Assembly (NCBI GenBank): GCA_016212845.1
Contig: JACRDR010000503.1
Coordinates: forward strand, 1-14,788
DNA from: Elusimicrobiota bacterium
GTDB lineage: Bacteria > Elusimicrobiota > Elusimicrobia > UBA1565 > JACRDR01
Direction of reading: 5' to 3'
DNA length: 14,788 bases
The first letter of the stretch is position 1, and every line of letters starts with the position of its first letter. The translations under genes and the position numbers were made by a program. The notes below the pieces were generated by a model. It had not been told where the DNA came from, did not search any database, and saw nothing but the letters and a program-made list of their open reading frames with translations. Below, piece by piece: positions 1 through 6,912 of the stretch.

Positions 1-669
1 GACGCGATCCGCAGGGTCTACCCTCCATTCGACGCCGCCCTGGGCTACCGCGCGAAGATCGTCCTTCCGCAGGACCTGCTCGACGGCGGCACGCTCAACG
101 TCTTCTCCGTCGTCGTGTTGACCCCCGACGGAGGGAGTGAGACTCGGCCCCTGGGCCCGAGCGAACTCCTCGAGATCGTCGCGGCGTCCAACCTGAAGCA
201 GCGCTCGCGGATGAGCATGCTGTACCTTCACGCCGAGGCGCGGCAGTTCGCGGTCATAGGCACTTCGAACCAGAACGAGTACGGGCAGGGATTCTTCGTG
301 AAGTACGGAGACGGCGGCGCCGACATTCAGCCGATCGCCCACCTGTTCAAGACGCAGGTCTACCAGTTGTCGCGGTACCTGGGCGTGCCGGAGGCCATCC
401 AGCGCCGGCCGCCGACGACGGACACCTACAGCGCGCCGTGCGACCAGCAGGAGTTCTTCTTCCGGCTGCCGTTCGAGTCCCTCGATCTTCTCTGGTGGGC
501 CCTAGATCACGACGTGCCGGCGGCCGAGGCCGCGGAAGCGATGGGCATGTCGGAGCCGCAAGTGCGGCGGGCGTACGACGATATTACGCGAAAGCGGCGC
601 ACGACCGAGTATCTGCGGCTGGAGCCGCCGATGCTCGCGCCGGCCGCTCCACAGGAGGTGGCCCCGTGA
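1..669 (+). CDS. nadE: NAD synthetase family protein, C-terminal part (5' end outside window)
   Basis: The reading frame is open from base 1, so the visible 222 residues are the C-terminal part of a longer protein. Conserved features of the NAD synthase (adenylating amide ligase) fold are present: an N-x-K-x-R-x-R-M segment followed by LY (NLKQRSRMSMLY), then GTSNQNE and KYGDGGADIQPI, then the K-T-Q-V-Y-x-L-x-R-Y-L-G-V-P helix. The SGGxDS P-loop expected near the N-terminus lies upstream of the window. Canonical NadE converts deamido-NAD to NAD using ammonia or glutamine and ATP. The C-terminal tail after the TTDTYSAPCDQQE stretch is consistent with the family. The stop TGA shares bases with the GTG start of the carrier protein gene (GTGA, 4 nt), so the two are translationally coupled. 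That pairing is unusual for a housekeeping NadE and suggests a paralogue with a biosynthetic amide-forming role; this is inference. Family assignment is firm, exact substrate is not. Confidence 0.85.
   Translation, partial: DAIRRVYPPFDAALGYRAKIVLPQDLLDGGTLNVFSVVVLTPDGGSETRPLGPSELLEIVAASNLKQRSRMSMLYLHAEARQFAVIGTSNQNEYGQGFFVKYGDGGADIQPIAHLFKTQVYQLSRYLGVPEAIQRRPPTTDTYSAPCDQQEFFFRLPFESLDLLWWALDHDVPAAEAAEAMGMSEPQVRRAYDDITRKRRTTEYLRLEPPMLAPAAPQEVAP
653..658 (+). promoter_or_regulatory. Shine-Dalgarno site of the carrier-protein gene
   Basis: A consensus AGGAGG lies inside the 3' end of the NAD-synthetase gene, 7 nt before GTG at 666. It decides the GTG start for the carrier protein over the longer upstream reading frame, which would overlap the NadE gene extensively. 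Confidence 0.8.
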
Positions 670-932
670 GCCAGGATATTCAGAAGCCGATCGAGCCCCC
701 TATCCGCGATTTCATCGCCAGGAACCTGCTCTATTTGTCCGGCGGGTTCGACATGAGCGACGACGACTCCCTCGTCACCGGGGGAGTCATCGACTCCTTG
801 GGAGTGACTCAGCTCGTGGGATTCGTGCAGCGCGAGTTCGGGTTCAAGGTGGAGCAGCACGACATCCGTCCCGAGAACTTCGACTCGATCGCCAAGCTTG
901 CCGCGTTCGTGCGGCGAAAGGCAATCCTTTAG
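666..932 (+). CDS. Acyl/peptidyl carrier protein (phosphopantetheine-binding)
   Basis: An 88-residue protein starting at GTG, the usual size of a free-standing carrier protein. The phosphopantetheine attachment motif is clear: G-G-V-I-D-S-L-G with Ser44 as the predicted modified serine. It is followed by a typical helix II and a C-terminal segment (NFDSIAKLAAFVRRK) matching helix IV of the ACP fold. The protein would carry acyl or aminoacyl groups as thioesters in the cytoplasm. It overlaps the upstream NAD-synthetase-family gene by 4 nt (GTGA). The glycosyltransferase gene starts 57 nt downstream on the same strand. It does not look like the housekeeping fatty-acid-synthesis ACP, which is usually more acidic and sits among fab genes. 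A dedicated carrier for a polysaccharide or small-molecule pathway is more likely (inference). The ORF extension upstream of 666 is rejected because it overlaps the NadE frame and ignores the strong ribosome site. Confidence 0.9.
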   Translation: MSQDIQKPIEPPIRDFIARNLLYLSGGFDMSDDDSLVTGGVIDSLGVTQLVGFVQREFGFKVEQHDIRPENFDSIAKLAAFVRRKAIL

Positions 933-970
933 TTCACCCGATCATCATAGGTCCGGCGGGCGGACGACCG

Positions 971-976
971 TATACT
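971..976 (+). promoter_or_regulatory. Possible -10 element before the glycosyltransferase gene
   Basis: TATACT stands out in an otherwise GC-rich 57-nt gap and ends 13 nt before the ATG at 990. I see no convincing -35 at the proper distance and no Shine-Dalgarno between it and the ATG. If it is real, the transcript would have a 5' leader of only a few nucleotides. Confidence 0.35.
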
Positions 977-989
977 GCCGAAGACACGC

Positions 990-2624
990 ATGATCGAACA
1001 ACAGACGATCCAACGACGGAAGGAGCACGTCTCGCCCCTGACCGGGAAGCTGGACACCTTCCCGGTGAACGTCTCGTTCGGGGCCGAAGCCGGCGTGGGG
1101 GACCGCAGCTGCGTCTACGCCGTGGCCCAGTCCTTCACGAAGGAAGGGCTGCGTTTGCGCTCCGACGCGCCGATCCCGGTCGGGGCCAAATCCCACGTTC
1201 GATTCCACCTGCCCGACGTCCTCGCGGAGGCGGGCCAAGGGCTCCGCGCCGAGTTTGCCGGCGTGGTCGAGCGCTGCCGCGAGGTGCCCGTCGCCGCCGA
1301 GGCCGGACATCGCGCGGGCGACGACATGCCTTACGAGACGATCCTCAGCTTCGACGGCGACGTCATGAGTTTGGTGGAAGGCTCGATGCGCCGCCGCCGC
1401 CGCTGGGCTTTCGGCGCGATGCTCGTGCTCCTTTCGATGATGCTCTGGTACCGGTGGGTGAACTTCTACTGGTTCTGGTACTACCCATATCTGCACACCT
1501 ACAGCATCGCGATCGGCGCGTACTTCTTGTCGCGTTTCTTGCTGTCGCAGTACAACCGCCCGCCGGACCCGACGGACTACGAGCCCACGGTGGCGATCGT
1601 CATCGCCGTGCGCAACGAGGAGGACGCGATCGGGCGCACGATCGAGGGCTGCTACCACACCCTCTACCCGGCTGAAAAGCGCGAGGTGATCGTCGTCAAC
1701 GACGGCTCGACGGACCGCACCGGAGAGATCCTCTCCAAGATGAAGGAGAAGTATCCGGACTTGAAGGTCCACACCCAGCCGCCGACGGGCAAGCGCCTCG
1801 CCATGGCCAAGGGCGTGTGGGATACCGAGGCGGAAATCGTCGTTTTCGTGGACTCCGACACGTTCCTGCACCCGCTCTCGCTGCGCCACATCGTCTGCGG
1901 TTTCGAGGATCCGAGCCTCGGCGCCTCCTCGGGCCACACGGAGGTCGAAAACGGGGACCAGAACGCCCTCACGCGCATGCAGGAGATCCGCTACGCCGTC
2001 GGCTATAAGCTGATGAAGGCTTCCGAGAGCACGTTCTCGGCGGTTTCGTGCTGCCCGGGCTGCCTATCGGCCTACCGCCGGGCGTACCTGCTCCCCGTCC
2101 TCGAGCCGTGGCTCAACCAGATGTTCCTGGGCGCCAAGGCGACGTTCGGAGACGACCGCAGCCTCACGAACCGCATCCTGCGCGACTACCGGATCATCTA
2201 CAACGACCGGGCGCTGTGCACGACGCTCGTGCCGGACAACTGGAAGAAATTCCTGCGCCAGCAGGTGCGCTGGAAGAAGTCCTGGCTGCGCGAGACCCTC
2301 ATCGCGGCGAAGTTCATCGCTCGCAAGCACCCGATCGGCGCGCTTTCCTTCTGGGCGTCGGCGATGTGCAGCGTGATGTCGCCGTTCGTCTTCTACCGGG
2401 CGATCTATCTCGGCCTCACGGACCCGAACAACTCGTTCGCTTCCTACGTGCTGGGCTTCATCTCGGTGGGCCTGCTGCAGTGCTGCTACTTCGTCTGGCG
2501 GAACCCGTCGCATCGCAACGCGCTGTTGGGCATGTACATGATGGCGATCCAATTGGCGATCACCGGCCCGCAGACCTACTACGCCTTGATCACGATGCGG
2601 AAGAACCACTGGGGCACGCGATAA
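990..2624 (+). CDS. Membrane glycosyltransferase family 2, hyaluronan/chitin synthase-like, with PilZ-like N-terminus
   Basis: A 544-residue membrane protein. Residues about 195-435 form a GT2 (GT-A) catalytic domain with NDGSTD (237-242), the metal-binding D-S-D (288-290), G-D-D-R (387-390) and Q-Q-V-R-W (424-428). This D, DxD, D, QxxRW set is typical of processive synthases such as HasA, NodC and chitin synthase. Hydrophobic segments lie at about 139-186 before the catalytic domain and at about 450-472, 482-503 and 508-533 after it, fitting a channel-forming synthase in the inner membrane. Residues about 20-125 resemble a PilZ domain (GLRLRSDAPIPVG, then a barrel-like stretch), but the c-di-GMP motifs RxxxR and (D/N)xSxxG are not intact. 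The sugar donor and polymer cannot be read from sequence. It follows the carrier-protein gene by 57 nt and may be co-transcribed with it. The ATG at 990 is the first ATG after an in-frame stop; no clear ribosome site precedes it. Confidence 0.88.
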   Translation: MIEQQTIQRRKEHVSPLTGKLDTFPVNVSFGAEAGVGDRSCVYAVAQSFTKEGLRLRSDAPIPVGAKSHVRFHLPDVLAEAGQGLRAEFAGVVERCREVPVAAEAGHRAGDDMPYETILSFDGDVMSLVEGSMRRRRRWAFGAMLVLLSMMLWYRWVNFYWFWYYPYLHTYSIAIGAYFLSRFLLSQYNRPPDPTDYEPTVAIVIAVRNEEDAIGRTIEGCYHTLYPAEKREVIVVNDGSTDRTGEILSKMKEKYPDLKVHTQPPTGKRLAMAKGVWDTEAEIVVFVDSDTFLHPLSLRHIVCGFEDPSLGASSGHTEVENGDQNALTRMQEIRYAVGYKLMKASESTFSAVSCCPGCLSAYRRAYLLPVLEPWLNQMFLGAKATFGDDRSLTNRILRDYRIIYNDRALCTTLVPDNWKKFLRQQVRWKKSWLRETLIAAKFIARKHPIGALSFWASAMCSVMSPFVFYRAIYLGLTDPNNSFASYVLGFISVGLLQCCYFVWRNPSHRNALLGMYMMAIQLAITGPQTYYALITMRKNHWGTR

Positions 2625-2627
2625 GCT

Positions 2628-2692
2628 CGGTGCGTCGCACCGCGTATTGCATAACTACGCACAAACCGGTGCGACGCACCAGTCGGTGCGTA
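2628..2692. repeat. Nested GGTGCGWCGCACC palindromes between convergent genes
   Basis: Two 13-nt near-perfect palindromes, GGTGCGTCGCACC (2629-2641) and GGTGCGACGCACC (2668-2680), are exact reverse complements of each other. They can pair as a 13-bp stem with a 26-nt loop or each fold into a small hairpin. A third partial copy GGTGCG follows at 2685-2690, and TACGCAC (2656-2662) is inverted as GTGCGTA (2686-2692). The block fills the 70-nt gap between the convergent stop codons of the glycosyltransferase and xylF-like genes. No T-run follows on either strand, so it is not a classical intrinsic terminator. It may be a bidirectional transcription barrier, a REP-like element or a cluster of protein-binding sites. 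Confidence 0.7.
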
Positions 2693-2694
2693 AC

Positions 2695-3744
2695 TCAGCG
2701 GTAGATGCTGTCCTTGGGGTGGAAGCCGTCGGCCACGACGGTGGACAGCATGTTGTCCTTGGTGACCGCGACGACGTCGAGGAGGATCGCCGGGACCTTG
2801 CCCTTGCCGTCGTCGACTTCCATCTTCGCGACGATCGGCTTTCGGACGGCGAGGGCGTGGGCCGACTCGGCGGCCGCGGCGGCCTCTTTCTTCAGCGGCT
2901 TGTATATCGTCATCGACTGCTGGCCGTGGACGATGCGCTGGCACGCCGCCAATTCCGCGTCCTGGCCGGTCAGGATGACCTTCCCGGTGAGCCCTTCCTC
3001 GGAGAGAGCCTGTCCCGCGCCGCCGGCGGTGCCGTCGTTGGCGGCCAGGACCGCGTCGAACTTGCCTGCCCGCGTGATCGCGGCCTGGAGGATCTTTTTC
3101 GCGTTCTCGGGCTTCCAGTTCTCGGCCCAGTCCTCGTGCACGATCTCGATCTCGCCCTTCGCGATGAGCGGCCGGAGGATCTCGTCTTGGCCCTGGCGCA
3201 TGAGGTGGGCGTTCGAGTCGGTCTTGGCGCCGTTGATCCGGACGATCCTCGACCTGCGGCCCTTGAGCTTTTCGGCGAGATAGCGCGCCTGTTCGGCGCC
3301 CACGCGCACGGCGTCGAAGCTCACGTAGAGGTCCACGCCCGCGTTCATGATGAGGCGATCGTAAGCGACGACCGGCACTCCCGCGTCGTGGGCGAGGCCC
3401 ACGGCTTTGGCCATCGCCTCGCCGTTGTGGGGGACCACGACGAGCACGTCGACCTTGCGGCTGAGCAGCGCCTCGACGTCCTGGATCTGGCGCGTGTCGT
3501 CGGAATTGGCGGCCTGCACCAGCACGTCGGCGCCGAGCTCCTGGGCGCGCGCGACGAATAGGTCGCGGTCGTGCTGCCAGCGCTCCTCCTTCAGCGTGTC
3601 GAGGGATAGGCCGATCAGCGGCCGCGCGCGGCGGGCGCCTTCGGAAGCGCTGGAGCCTCGAGAGAGCACGAGCCCCGTGATCGCGCTGACGGCGCAGGAC
3701 GCGACGACCAGAATGACCTTCAAGGACGCCTCGTTCTTCTTCAC
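2695..3744 (-). CDS. xylF: Periplasmic sugar-binding protein, XylF-like (D-xylose ABC transporter family)
   Basis: A 349-residue type I periplasmic binding protein. A basic N-terminus and hydrophobic stretch (about residues 10-27) form an export signal or anchor. VASC at 14-17 could be a lipobox, although hydrophobic residues continue beyond the Cys. The mature part aligns by eye with E. coli XylF: ERWQHDRD (54-61), VQAANSDDTRQIQDVEALL, the AYDRLI and VDLYVSFDAVRVG stretches, TDSNAHLMRQGQ, ANDGTAGGAGQAL, TGQDAEL and MTIYKP all have clear counterparts. XylF binds D-xylose for the XylGH transporter, but no permease or ATPase gene is adjacent, so it is an orphan here and the ligand may differ. 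It is the last gene of the seven-gene operon. Its GTG start shares one base with the TAG stop of the ligase gene (TAGTG), with GGGGGA (3749-3754) as a plausible ribosome site. Family call is firm, role is open. Confidence 0.85.
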   Translation of the reverse strand: MKKNEASLKVILVVASCAVSAITGLVLSRGSSASEGARRARPLIGLSLDTLKEERWQHDRDLFVARAQELGADVLVQAANSDDTRQIQDVEALLSRKVDVLVVVPHNGEAMAKAVGLAHDAGVPVVAYDRLIMNAGVDLYVSFDAVRVGAEQARYLAEKLKGRRSRIVRINGAKTDSNAHLMRQGQDEILRPLIAKGEIEIVHEDWAENWKPENAKKILQAAITRAGKFDAVLAANDGTAGGAGQALSEEGLTGKVILTGQDAELAACQRIVHGQQSMTIYKPLKKEAAAAAESAHALAVRKPIVAKMEVDDGKGKVPAILLDVVAVTKDNMLSTVVADGFHPKDSIYR

Positions 3745-5330
3745 TAAATCCCCCGGGAGAGCGACAGCCGGCGGCGAAGCGCCCGATGGTCGACTTTCGC
3801 GTTATGCCGCGGGTCGAGCGGAATCGAGCGCAGCGGCCGGATCGAATCGATATGGGCGAAGGCGAGACGGCGCTCGAGCGCCGCGGCGTCCTCGGCGTTC
3901 AGGCGGCGGAGGCCCCTGAGTTCGACCGCGAGCACGCGGCGGCCGTCGAGCGTCTCCAGCGCGGCGCGGCGGACGAAGGGCAGCGACATGCAGGCGCTTT
4001 CCACCGGAAGCGGGTAGAGCGTGCCGCGGGCGTCCCGCACCTTCGACGCGCATCGGCCCAGGAGCCACAGGCGGCCCTTGTCGTCGACGCGGCCGGCGTC
4101 GCCGGTCCGGTGCCAGATTCGGCCGTCCACCCGGAACTTAGACTCGGAGTCGTCTCGTACGTCGAGGTAGCCCTTCAGCACGTGCTCGCCGGAAACGACG
4201 ATCTCGCCGGCCTGTTCCGCCGGCAGGCAAAGGCTGTCGAAGGCCGCGCGGGACATCGGGGCGAGCGGCGTGCCCCAGCGATCGGGCAGGATGCGGACCT
4301 CGAGGGCGTTCACCGGGCGGCCCGCCAGCAGTCCTCCGCCGGAGCGCATCGACTCGCGGTCGGCGTCGTCGACGTCCTCCGGGTCCACGCGGGCGATGGG
4401 CTCGGCTTCGGTCGAGCCGTAGACGGCGACGAGGCGCGCTCGCGGCGCGACGCGCGCGAGATCGGAGGCGAGGCGGGGGAACACGGGTCCTCCTCCGGTG
4501 TACACGCGCTGGAGAGAGGAAAGCCAGGGGGCATGCTTGCCTTCGAGCAGGCGGGCGACGAACGCCGGCGAAGCGACGCAGCGGTTCGGGCGATACAGCT
4601 CGATCTGCCGGAGCACCGGTTCGGGATTGATCGAGTCGGGCCGCCGGAGGTCGGCGTCGGGCAGAACGCTCGTGACGCCCGAGGCGAGGTGCGCGAGCAC
4701 GAAGATGGGCAGCGCGGTGAGGTCGACGTCGCCGGCCTTAAGCTCGAGGTGCTCGGAGAGCACGCGGAGCTGCGCCTGGAGGAAGCCGTGGGAGCGCACG
4801 ACCGCTTTGGGGCGACCGAGCGTGCCGCTCGTGAAGGTGAGCAGCGCCGGGTCGGACGGCCGGAGCTCGGCGAGCGCCTCCAGCGGCGCGAACTTCTCGA
4901 GACGGCGCCAGGAGCGCGCGCCCGGGATCGGCCAGCCGGTCGTGAACTTGCGGGGGATGAGGCGGAGAGAGGGCGAAAGCAGCCTCAGCAGCTGGGCCTT
5001 GGCGGACCCGATGAAAGCCTGCGGCCGCTTGATCTTGCAGCAGTCCTCGAGGTGCGCGACGCCCGCGGCGGGGTCGACGAACATCGCGACGAGCCCGAGC
5101 CGCAGGATCGCGACGAGAGCGACGTAGAGTTCCGTCGACATCGGCTGAAAGACTAGTACGACGTCGCCGGCCTTCAGTCCGGAGGCCTGGAGCATCGCGG
5201 CCGCGCGCGCGCAAGAGCGCTCGAGATCGGCGAAGGAAGTCACGCGGTCCTTCCCGCGCACGCGGTCGACGATCGCCGGCCGCTCCGGGCGCAGGCGCGC
5301 CTGCGCGCTCAGGGCCGACGCGGCGTTCAC
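3744..5330 (-). CDS. AMP-dependent acyl ligase, OleC-like fatty acid-CoA ligase family
   Basis: A 528-residue member of the ANL adenylating superfamily of normal length. The core motifs are intact: A3 P-loop TFTSGTLGRPKAV (165-177), A5 YGSTEAEPIA (304-313), A7 with RTGD (408-411), A8-type GRCASKVRD (425-433), and a C-terminal HNAKVD (509-514) whose Lys512 sits where the catalytic A10 lysine is expected. The ending PLDPRHNAKVD recalls the OleC-type ligases (β-lactone synthetases of the olefin pathway) rather than ordinary FadD. The enzyme should activate a carboxylic acid, probably a fatty acid or β-hydroxy acid, with ATP. OleA, OleB and OleD are not in the window, so hydrocarbon synthesis is not supported; acyl activation for the neighbouring acyltransferase is plausible. 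It starts at GTG, overlapping the acetyltransferase stop by 4 nt (GTGA), with GGAGG at 5336-5340 five bases upstream. Downstream it overlaps the xylF-like start by one base. Confidence 0.87.
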   Translation of the reverse strand: MNAASALSAQARLRPERPAIVDRVRGKDRVTSFADLERSCARAAAMLQASGLKAGDVVLVFQPMSTELYVALVAILRLGLVAMFVDPAAGVAHLEDCCKIKRPQAFIGSAKAQLLRLLSPSLRLIPRKFTTGWPIPGARSWRRLEKFAPLEALAELRPSDPALLTFTSGTLGRPKAVVRSHGFLQAQLRVLSEHLELKAGDVDLTALPIFVLAHLASGVTSVLPDADLRRPDSINPEPVLRQIELYRPNRCVASPAFVARLLEGKHAPWLSSLQRVYTGGGPVFPRLASDLARVAPRARLVAVYGSTEAEPIARVDPEDVDDADRESMRSGGGLLAGRPVNALEVRILPDRWGTPLAPMSRAAFDSLCLPAEQAGEIVVSGEHVLKGYLDVRDDSESKFRVDGRIWHRTGDAGRVDDKGRLWLLGRCASKVRDARGTLYPLPVESACMSLPFVRRAALETLDGRRVLAVELRGLRRLNAEDAAALERRLAFAHIDSIRPLRSIPLDPRHNAKVDHRALRRRLSLSRGI

Positions 5331-6229
5331 GCGAGCCTCCGGGAGAACAGGGTATAGCGGCGGATCGTCCGCGTCGTCTCGGCGTTCACGTTGGTCGAAT
5401 GGTTCGAGTCGTGCATGAGCGCGTGGATCGCGCGCGTGATGCCGCGGGAGCGCGCCCGCTCCCGGATATGCGACATGAGCACGGTGCCGAGCCCCGCGTA
5501 CGCGCGTCCCGGGACGACCGCGAGCGTTTTGATGAGATAGTCGGTCACCGGTTCGCCTCGCCGGGCCTGGAGAAGGTCGGGCATCGCGAAGATCAAGCCG
5601 ACCGGGTCGGTCCCGTGGAGCGCGAGCGCGGAGAGGCCCTGCGAGAGGAGCGGCCCGAGGCCGCGGCTCTGCTCGAGGAACTCGGCCTCCTCGATCGGCC
5701 TGTACAGGAAATTGTGCCGGAAGCTCCGGAGCGCGACGGAGAAGGCGAGCTTCAGTTCCTCGTCGAGTCGAGAGGCGTCGAAGGGGCGGATGACGACGCC
5801 CGCGGCTTCGATGCGCTCGGCGGCCCGCGCGAGGCGGGGATCCGGGCGGTCGAGCGCGGCGTTCACGGTGGAGCTATACGTCGCGAGGGCGCCGAAGCCG
5901 GCGCTCCTCCACCACAGGGGCCAGGCGTCGGGATTGTCGAGCTCGAGCAGGAACGCGGGGCGGCCGCCCCGCTCCGTGAGCAGGCGGTAGCGCCGCCAGG
6001 TGTTGCCGTCCATGGGGCCGACCGCGAGGGTGCAGCCCTTCGAGCGGAGGACTCGGCACGCCTCGTCTAAGACCGCCTTCGCCGCCTCCGGCGTGTTCGC
6101 GGCGAAGTGCCCGATCGCGCCGACGCGCTCGCCCGGCATCGGAGGCGTATTCCGCCACCAAAGGGAGCAGTGCGCGCCGGGAAGCTCCACCGCCTCGTCG
6201 GCGCCGTCGCGGAGCGCGGCGCCGGTCAT
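5327..6229 (-). CDS. GNAT-family N-acyltransferase
   Basis: A 300-residue protein beginning at ATG 6229, which forms an ATGA overlap with the upstream kinase gene. The frame is open further upstream, but that extension would run inside the kinase gene, so it was rejected. The N-terminal half contains VGPMDGNTWRRYRLL (70-84), a segment I associate with GNAT proteins of two-subdomain type, followed by AGFGALATYSST (110-121). The C-terminal half contains an acyl-CoA binding loop, VVPGRAYAGLGTVLM (238-252), matching GNAT motif A (R/Q-x-x-G-x-G/A). It would transfer an acetyl or longer acyl group from a CoA or carrier thioester to an amine or hydroxyl. The gene sits between a lipid-alcohol kinase and an acyl-activating ligase, which suggests it uses the acyl group made by the ligase (inference). 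The acceptor could be the primary amine left by the BtaA-like enzyme, which is worth testing but not shown. Confidence 0.8.
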   Translation of the reverse strand: MTGAALRDGADEAVELPGAHCSLWWRNTPPMPGERVGAIGHFAANTPEAAKAVLDEACRVLRSKGCTLAVGPMDGNTWRRYRLLTERGGRPAFLLELDNPDAWPLWWRSAGFGALATYSSTVNAALDRPDPRLARAAERIEAAGVVIRPFDASRLDEELKLAFSVALRSFRHNFLYRPIEEAEFLEQSRGLGPLLSQGLSALALHGTDPVGLIFAMPDLLQARRGEPVTDYLIKTLAVVPGRAYAGLGTVLMSHIRERARSRGITRAIHALMHDSNHSTNVNAETTRTIRRYTLFSRRLA

Positions 6230-6912
6230 AACCGCCAATCCGCCCCCCGGCTCATGTAGAGGATGAACCAGCCGGCCAGCGGCACGGTGAGGTTGTCGAT
6301 GCCGCGCCAGGTCACGCATTCGACGAGCGTGACGATCGCTCCGAGCACGGCGGCGAGGACGAGGTCCTGTCCCCGGACCGGCTCCGTGGCGAAGCCGAGG
6401 GCGGCGATCGCGCAAACGAACGCGACGGCGAAGAACGCGGCGGAGCCCTCGACCGTCTTCGTGCCCTCGAACGTCTTGTAGCGGAGGCGTCCCCAGCGTT
6501 CGCCGACCAAGGCGGCGGCCGGGTCGGCCAGGCCGATGATGAGGATCGGGACCGTGAATTGGATCCGGTCGCCGCCGGAAAGATAATACGTCGCGCCGAT
6601 CGCGACGGGCAGGAAGAGATCGCCCCAGGAGTCGCGCTCGAGGCCGCCCAAGATCACGCCGAACTTGCTGTTGGCGGGCGGCCAAGCCCGGATGACGGCG
6701 AGGTGCGCGAGGATGACGCCGCACATCGCCGCCACCGCCCAGTTGTCGCGCAGCACCGCCGGATAGCTGAGCGCCAGCAGGCTCGTGCACGCGTGCGCGA
6801 GCTTGCGCACCCAGACGGGGCGCATGCCGTTGAGGGCGCCGAGCGCGCTCAAGGTGAAAAGCATGAAGTAGGCCGCCGCGATCTCGACGGCGAGGCCCGA
6901 GGCGGGGCTCAT
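6226..6912 (-). CDS. Diacylglycerol/polyprenol kinase family membrane protein (DGK1/SEC59/VTE5-like)
   Basis: A 228-residue polytopic membrane protein with about six or seven hydrophobic segments. The diagnostic family block is GLADPAAALVGERWGRLRYK (127-146), then FEGTKTVEGS (148-157), matching the nucleotide-binding A-D-x-x-A-x-x-x-G and K-x-x-E-G-S pattern of CTP-dependent diacylglycerol kinase, dolichol kinase and phytol kinase. RKLAH (36-40) fits the N-terminal R-K-x-x-H motif. These enzymes phosphorylate a membrane lipid alcohol using CTP; the substrate here (diacylglycerol, polyprenol or phytol-like alcohol) cannot be told from sequence. A UbiA prenyltransferase in the same operon favours an isoprenoid alcohol, and the BtaA-like enzyme favours a glyceride. 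The ATG start gives an ATGA overlap with the BtaA-like gene, and the stop overlaps the acetyltransferase ATG in the same way. The long upstream frame extension crosses the BtaA-like gene and is not real. Confidence 0.85.
   Translation of the reverse strand: MSPASGLAVEIAAAYFMLFTLSALGALNGMRPVWVRKLAHACTSLLALSYPAVLRDNWAVAAMCGVILAHLAVIRAWPPANSKFGVILGGLERDSWGDLFLPVAIGATYYLSGGDRIQFTVPILIIGLADPAAALVGERWGRLRYKTFEGTKTVEGSAAFFAVAFVCAIAALGFATEPVRGQDLVLAAVLGAIVTLVECVTWRGIDNLTVPLAGWFILYMSRGADWRL

Noticed and set aside
3786..5156. Long plus-strand frame opposite the ligase gene
   Set aside because: It is antisense to a gene with complete ANL motifs, and its translation is Arg/Glu/Ala-rich without any domain; a GC-rich shadow frame.
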